From assembly GCA_022592445.1 (NCBI GenBank), contig JABYQR010000197.1, positions 1-64,000 of the forward strand: a stretch of DNA of 64,000 nt, written 5' to 3'. The position numbers and the translations under genes are program-made. Below the pieces are notes generated by a model. It was not told the origin of the DNA and did no database searches. It saw only the letters and a program-made list of their open reading frames with translations. The DNA is from Cytidiella melzeri (lineage: Eukaryota > Basidiomycota > Agaricomycetes > Polyporales > Irpicaceae). Shown piece after piece: positions 60,981-64,000 of the stretch (position 1 is the stretch's first letter; the number at the start of each line of letters is the position of its first letter).

Positions 60981-61585
60981 GGTAAGAAGAAGTATACGAT
61001 ATCAAACTCCTCTCCGTGAAATCTACTATAGTATTCGTTGATCAACAGGGGTATTTCTGGTAGAAGCGGTTCAAGAGCGTTGTCCTCGACGTCACTATCT
61101 TCGTCTAGAAGATGTTCTACTTCAGAATCAGATTCTGATGCAGATTCGATCGTATCTGGTATGTCTACCTTTGATCGACGTGGCGGAGATTCGATTAACG
61201 TAGACGCTGATGAAACTGCAACTGCTGTGATCGCGGATATAGATTCTTCTTCTCCGGTGTGAGGTTCCGGAGATGGTGAGGATGGAGTTGAATTGTTGCT
61301 AACAATAAGATCCCAATCAAGATGCGGTTCTTCTCCGATATTCTCTGGATTGATTTCACCGAGCTGTTGTCGTTAGGAGCAATGTATCGTCCTTCAGAGC
61401 ATACAGCAACTAGATCGGTGTCTTCAAAGTAATCAGCTCTGTCTTGTCCAAATAGACGATATGGACAAGGTTGAGTGACACAAGACAAGAGATATCTTTC
61501 AGAGAATACAAAGGATATATCGCACTTGTTTATGGTATCAAAGAAGTGATCTCGTTGTTTACAACGCAGTGCCAGATTTTTACAA
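60977..61585 (-). pseudogene. Extra element ORF directly upstream of gag
   Basis: The downstream part reads LGEINPENIGEEPHLDWDLI then a Ser/Glu/Asp-rich stretch (SESDSEVEHLLDEDSDVEDN) and ends EEFDIVYFFLP. The stop TGA (60979-60977) overlaps the gag ATG. The upstream part is one frame away: CPYRLFGQDRADYFEDTDLV then AVCSEGRYIAPNDNS, with the break near 61366-61372. No ATG is visible in the open segment, so the true start is unknown and may lie further upstream or need splicing. I do not recognise the protein. Confidence 0.45.
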
Positions 61586-61779
61586 GTTTATCTACAGGAA
61601 ACATAAGACGCGTTACTAACGATTCGACAAGACGGCAGAGACGAAGGAAAGATGGTACAAAAGTACTACAAGTACAACTACAGAAACTTGTTGAAAGTGA
61701 CCGTGTACAAATGTACAAATACACATCGCAATATTTTATATGTTACATGTGCGGTATTGCTCAAGTTTCAGTCGCCCGT

Positions 61780-63143
61780 TTACTCGCTATTTCTAGCTAC
61801 CATCCTGTCCAACATCTGGAGAAGCTCATTCTCCTCAGTCGGCTGCTCGACGATCTGTCCTTCCTCAGCTGGCTGTGACCAGTCTCGAATTTGGTCCTTG
61901 ACCTCTTCGGACATTGTGGTCCAGTCGTCGTTCTGCTTGAGGCGCCAGGCGATGATTTGAACAAGCTTTCGCTCGCTGAACTTGTCGTTGCCTTGGACGA
62001 CCTGCATAGCAGTGTGGAAGTCATCATGTCGGAGCTGGAATGGCTCCCGTTCCCCATCCGTGCGGTACCAGACAAAACCGTGTCGCATCATAATCGCAAC
62101 TCGAGCTGATGCTGCAATAAATTTGTACGACTCGATTTGGTCTTCTTCAAGCGCAAAGAACAGGCGACAGCCTCCTCCTTCGATGTTCGACTTGAGCACC
62201 ACACCATTGTCCGTGATGAAAGACATTGCATCCATGATGTGTGGCTCGGCGTCGGTGAACTTGCCATCCCAGATCTTGTCGGCGACGTCCTGTGCGTTTT
62301 GCAACGCAGTCCCGGTCAATTCGTCCCACTCGAAGCAGTAGGAGCTCGCATCATGAAGCTCAGTGGTTGGAGCGACAGGGCGCTCTTCCCCAAAGAACTC
62401 CTCAATGGTTTCGACGGGCTCGTTGACGATGGTGGTGCTCGAGGTGACTGGTGACGGCGGAACCATAGGTACATCTTGTTCGACGTTAACGGGTACGGCG
62501 GGAGTACGTGGGCGAGGTGGTTGACGAGGAAGTGGAGACTGGCTCCGTTCGCTGCGACGGGCGGCACGGGCTTGCTCCAGTTCAAATTGAACTCGTCCGC
62601 GGTGGTTTGTGCGGAAACCTCGTCCACGAGGTGCAGTCGGCTGCCTTTGGGGCTGAGAGGTGGTCTGGCGGCGTTGCTGCTCGTCGTAGAGCTCGGCGAG
62701 TCGAGGAGTATTGTCCCCCCTTCGACGCATGTCTGCGTGAACGGAGGTGCGGATGTTATTGATGATACGGTTACCGCTTCCTGTGGACGCGGACGTGGGC
62801 GAAGGGATTCGCGGTCGAAGGTGGCAGGAGGGGCGCGACGATTGTTAGACCGTGCGCTTTGCGAATTTCCCCCCTCTCGATCGGCGCGGCGAGCTGCTCT
62901 AGCCTCGGTATTCCATTGATGGTTCGGGATAGTACTGAGGAAGAATGTATGATGGTGATGGTCCGTTGCAGATTCTACACGATCATAATCGAACCTTAGC
63001 TGGTTCGGTTCGATTTGTCGAATCTGCAGAGTGTTACCTCCGGCCAGGCGAACTCGCTCAGTACGTCTTTCCAAAAACTGTTCCCAGTTCCTGGAACGCT
63101 GTTCAGCCCTTTCGAAGATAGCATTGGTACGACGGGCGGGCAT
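61780..63143 (-). pseudogene. Extra 5' element ORF of unknown function, one frame break
   Basis: The frame starts MPARRTNAIFERAEQRSRNW at 63143, is rich in Arg/Gln/Pro, and shifts by one base between about 62700 and 62740. It then continues with RLAELYDEQQRRQTTSQPQR, an Arg-Pro-rich linker and a folded-looking C-terminal half (DASSYCFEWDELTGTALQNA, GGGCRLFFALEEDQIESYKF, SARVAIMMRHGFVWYRTDGE, KFSERKLVQIIAWRLKQNDD), ending MLDRMVARNSE. In total about 450 residues. It resembles neither gag nor pol nor any family I know. Its place between the primer site and gag, in sense orientation, marks it as part of the element or as a captured sequence. Confidence 0.55.
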
Positions 63144-63924
63144 GTTTAAAATTCGTGGGTGAAACGGAATGCGGGTCGAAGTGCTCGTCGGTTATCGGTG
63201 TCGATCCAGAAAATAATTCTCGGAAGTGTGCGAGGAATTTCTGTGAAAGGAATAAACTGTGAGAAAAACTCTTGCACAAGAGATTCTTCACGAAAATTAT
63301 CCCCAAATTCGACTTCAACCGAACGATAAGCAATGGTGAAACAAATAGAGCGCGCGTAACTAATATGCGAATGTGCAGGAGACAAAATCTCCGTGAAACC
63401 AAAAGTAACAAAGTTCGACATAAGCCTCTACTAAATTCTACAAAAACCGACGAATTGGGAATGCCAAGGGTGTTAACTGTGCGTCGTACACAGCTCCCTT
63501 TTAGTCCCTGAGTCACGAGCTCAAGGTGACGCCTACTTTCCCTCCTTTCACCGCTTTTCACAGCCTCCCAATTGTCTAAGACAAAAGACCCTTTCGATCA
63601 CCTCTGGACGCCACCTTATTGGGCTTTGTCCGAGTAGGTGCGTGATTCTGATAGTGAATCACAAGCCAAGAACACTTGTGAGTGTAGGCTACCGATTGGA
63701 TGTGACTGTGCGCGTGTTCCAGGGGTAAGAAAGCAGGGGCAATTCTGTAGAAAATAGTTATGGGAATAATGGGCGAGGAGAGGCGAGGCTTAGTCTACTA
63801 CAACTGGGTCTTCTACTACAAAGTGGCCTACAATGTGTAGAAAGAAATGTTACTCACGAAGTAACAGTTGTGTAGTGTCGAGCTTGAGGATGGTTTCAGA
63901 GTAGAGGAGTGGTAAGAAGAGTTA
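63144..63924 (-). other. Retrotransposon leader
   Basis: Untranslated leader between the primer site and the first element ORF. Open frames at 63103-63561 and 63146-63421 have no recognisable features. Confidence 0.4.
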
Positions 63925-63943
63925 GAAGCCGGGGCTCATAACC
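63925..63943 (-). other. Primer binding site matching the tRNA-iMet anticodon arm
   Basis: Directly inside the 5' LTR the minus strand reads GGTTATGAGCCCCGGCTTC. The first 12 bases are complementary to GGGCUCAUAACC, the anticodon arm of initiator tRNA-Met including the CAU anticodon. Drosophila copia uses a half tRNA-iMet in the same way. The usual TGG complement of a tRNA 3' CCA end is absent. Confidence 0.65.
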
Positions 63944-64000
63944 TGTTTGAAAGTTACGAGTGTAGGGGATGACTAGGAGAGTCAACTAACTCTGGGAGTA
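63944..64000 (-). repeat. 5' long terminal repeat, first 57 nt only
   Basis: Identical to 55973-56029 over all 57 nt. It is cut by the window edge. Confidence 0.9.

Larger units (their letters stand above)
55973..64000 (-). mobile_element. Ty1/copia-type LTR retrotransposon, runs off the right edge
   Basis: A single element on the minus strand. Reading 5' to 3' (right to left) it has the end of the 5' LTR (63944-64000), a primer site, about 2 kb of extra coding sequence, gag with protease, integrase, then reverse transcriptase with RNase H, a polypurine tract and the 3' LTR (55973-56495). The order protease, integrase, RT defines copia. The 57 bases of 5' LTR that are visible are identical to the matching part of the 3' LTR, which suggests recent insertion. 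Yet the coding region has several single-base frame breaks. Confidence 0.93.

Noticed and set aside
62710..62770. Possible 42-nt intron explaining the frame break in the extra copia ORF
   Set aside because: GTAACC...CGCAG is a multiple of three, so removing it would not change the frame, and it is shorter than the other introns in the window.

Overview
The window looks like nuclear DNA of a basidiomycete fungus, most likely an Agaricomycete. Genes are compact and cut by many introns of about 45-65 nt with GT-AG ends, intergenic gaps are short, and the orthologue set is fungal: Ran1/Ksp1-type kinase, Pho80-type cyclin, Dad2, Snl1-type BAG protein, Pbs2-type MAPKK. No species call is possible. 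All exon structures were read by eye, so individual splice sites may be off by a few bases.

Layout from left to right. 0.9-2.8 kb (+): Ted1/Cdc1/PGAP5-type metallophosphoesterase A. 4.4-6.3 kb (+): UDP-glucose pyrophosphorylase. 6.6-11.9 kb (+): Rad5/HLTF-type DNA translocase with an apparent N-terminal PARP-type zinc finger. 12.1-13.9 kb (-): metallophosphoesterase B, an inverted paralogue of A that has lost catalytic residues. 14.4-16.1 kb (+): BSD-domain protein with a GC-AG intron. 16.5-18.0 kb (-): FAD monooxygenase. 18.6-19.3 kb (+): two very small genes, one encoding a secreted peptide precursor with a Lys-Arg cleavage site. 20.6-22.6 kb (-): divergent G-alpha. 23.7-25.3 kb (-): Tco89-like protein. 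25.6-28.0 kb (+): Utp6. 28-32.2 kb: gene-poor stretch with a weak F-box-like remnant. 32.2-36.0 kb (+): Ran1/Ksp1-type kinase. 37.8-38.8 kb (-): Pho80-type cyclin. 39.2-39.9 kb (+): ribosomal protein L12 (uL11). 40.2-40.8 kb (-): Got1. 41.1-42.2 kb (-): Snl1-type BAG protein. 42.6-44.5 kb (+): Pbs2-type MAPKK. 45.4-48.7 kb (+): Scy1-like pseudokinase. 48.8-49.2 kb (-): Dad2. 49.6-55.3 kb (+): Med12.

From 56.0 kb to the right edge lies one Ty1/copia retrotransposon on the minus strand. Its 3' LTR is complete; its 5' LTR is cut by the window edge after 57 nt. It primes from what looks like the anticodon arm of initiator tRNA-Met, as Drosophila copia does. It carries about 2 kb of extra coding sequence between the 5' LTR and gag. 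The second extra frame overlaps the gag start codon as ATGA.

Most host genes are housekeeping and do not form one pathway. Loose themes are nutrient and stress signalling (kinase, Pho80 cyclin, Tco89-like, Pbs2, G-alpha), transcription (Med12), ER/Golgi function (Ted1-like pair, Got1, Snl1-like, Scy1-like) and ribosome synthesis (Utp6, L12). The strongest leads for new biology are the Kex2-type peptide gene, the catalytically dead Ted1 paralogue, the G-alpha lacking its catalytic glutamine, and the extra ORF module of the copia element.
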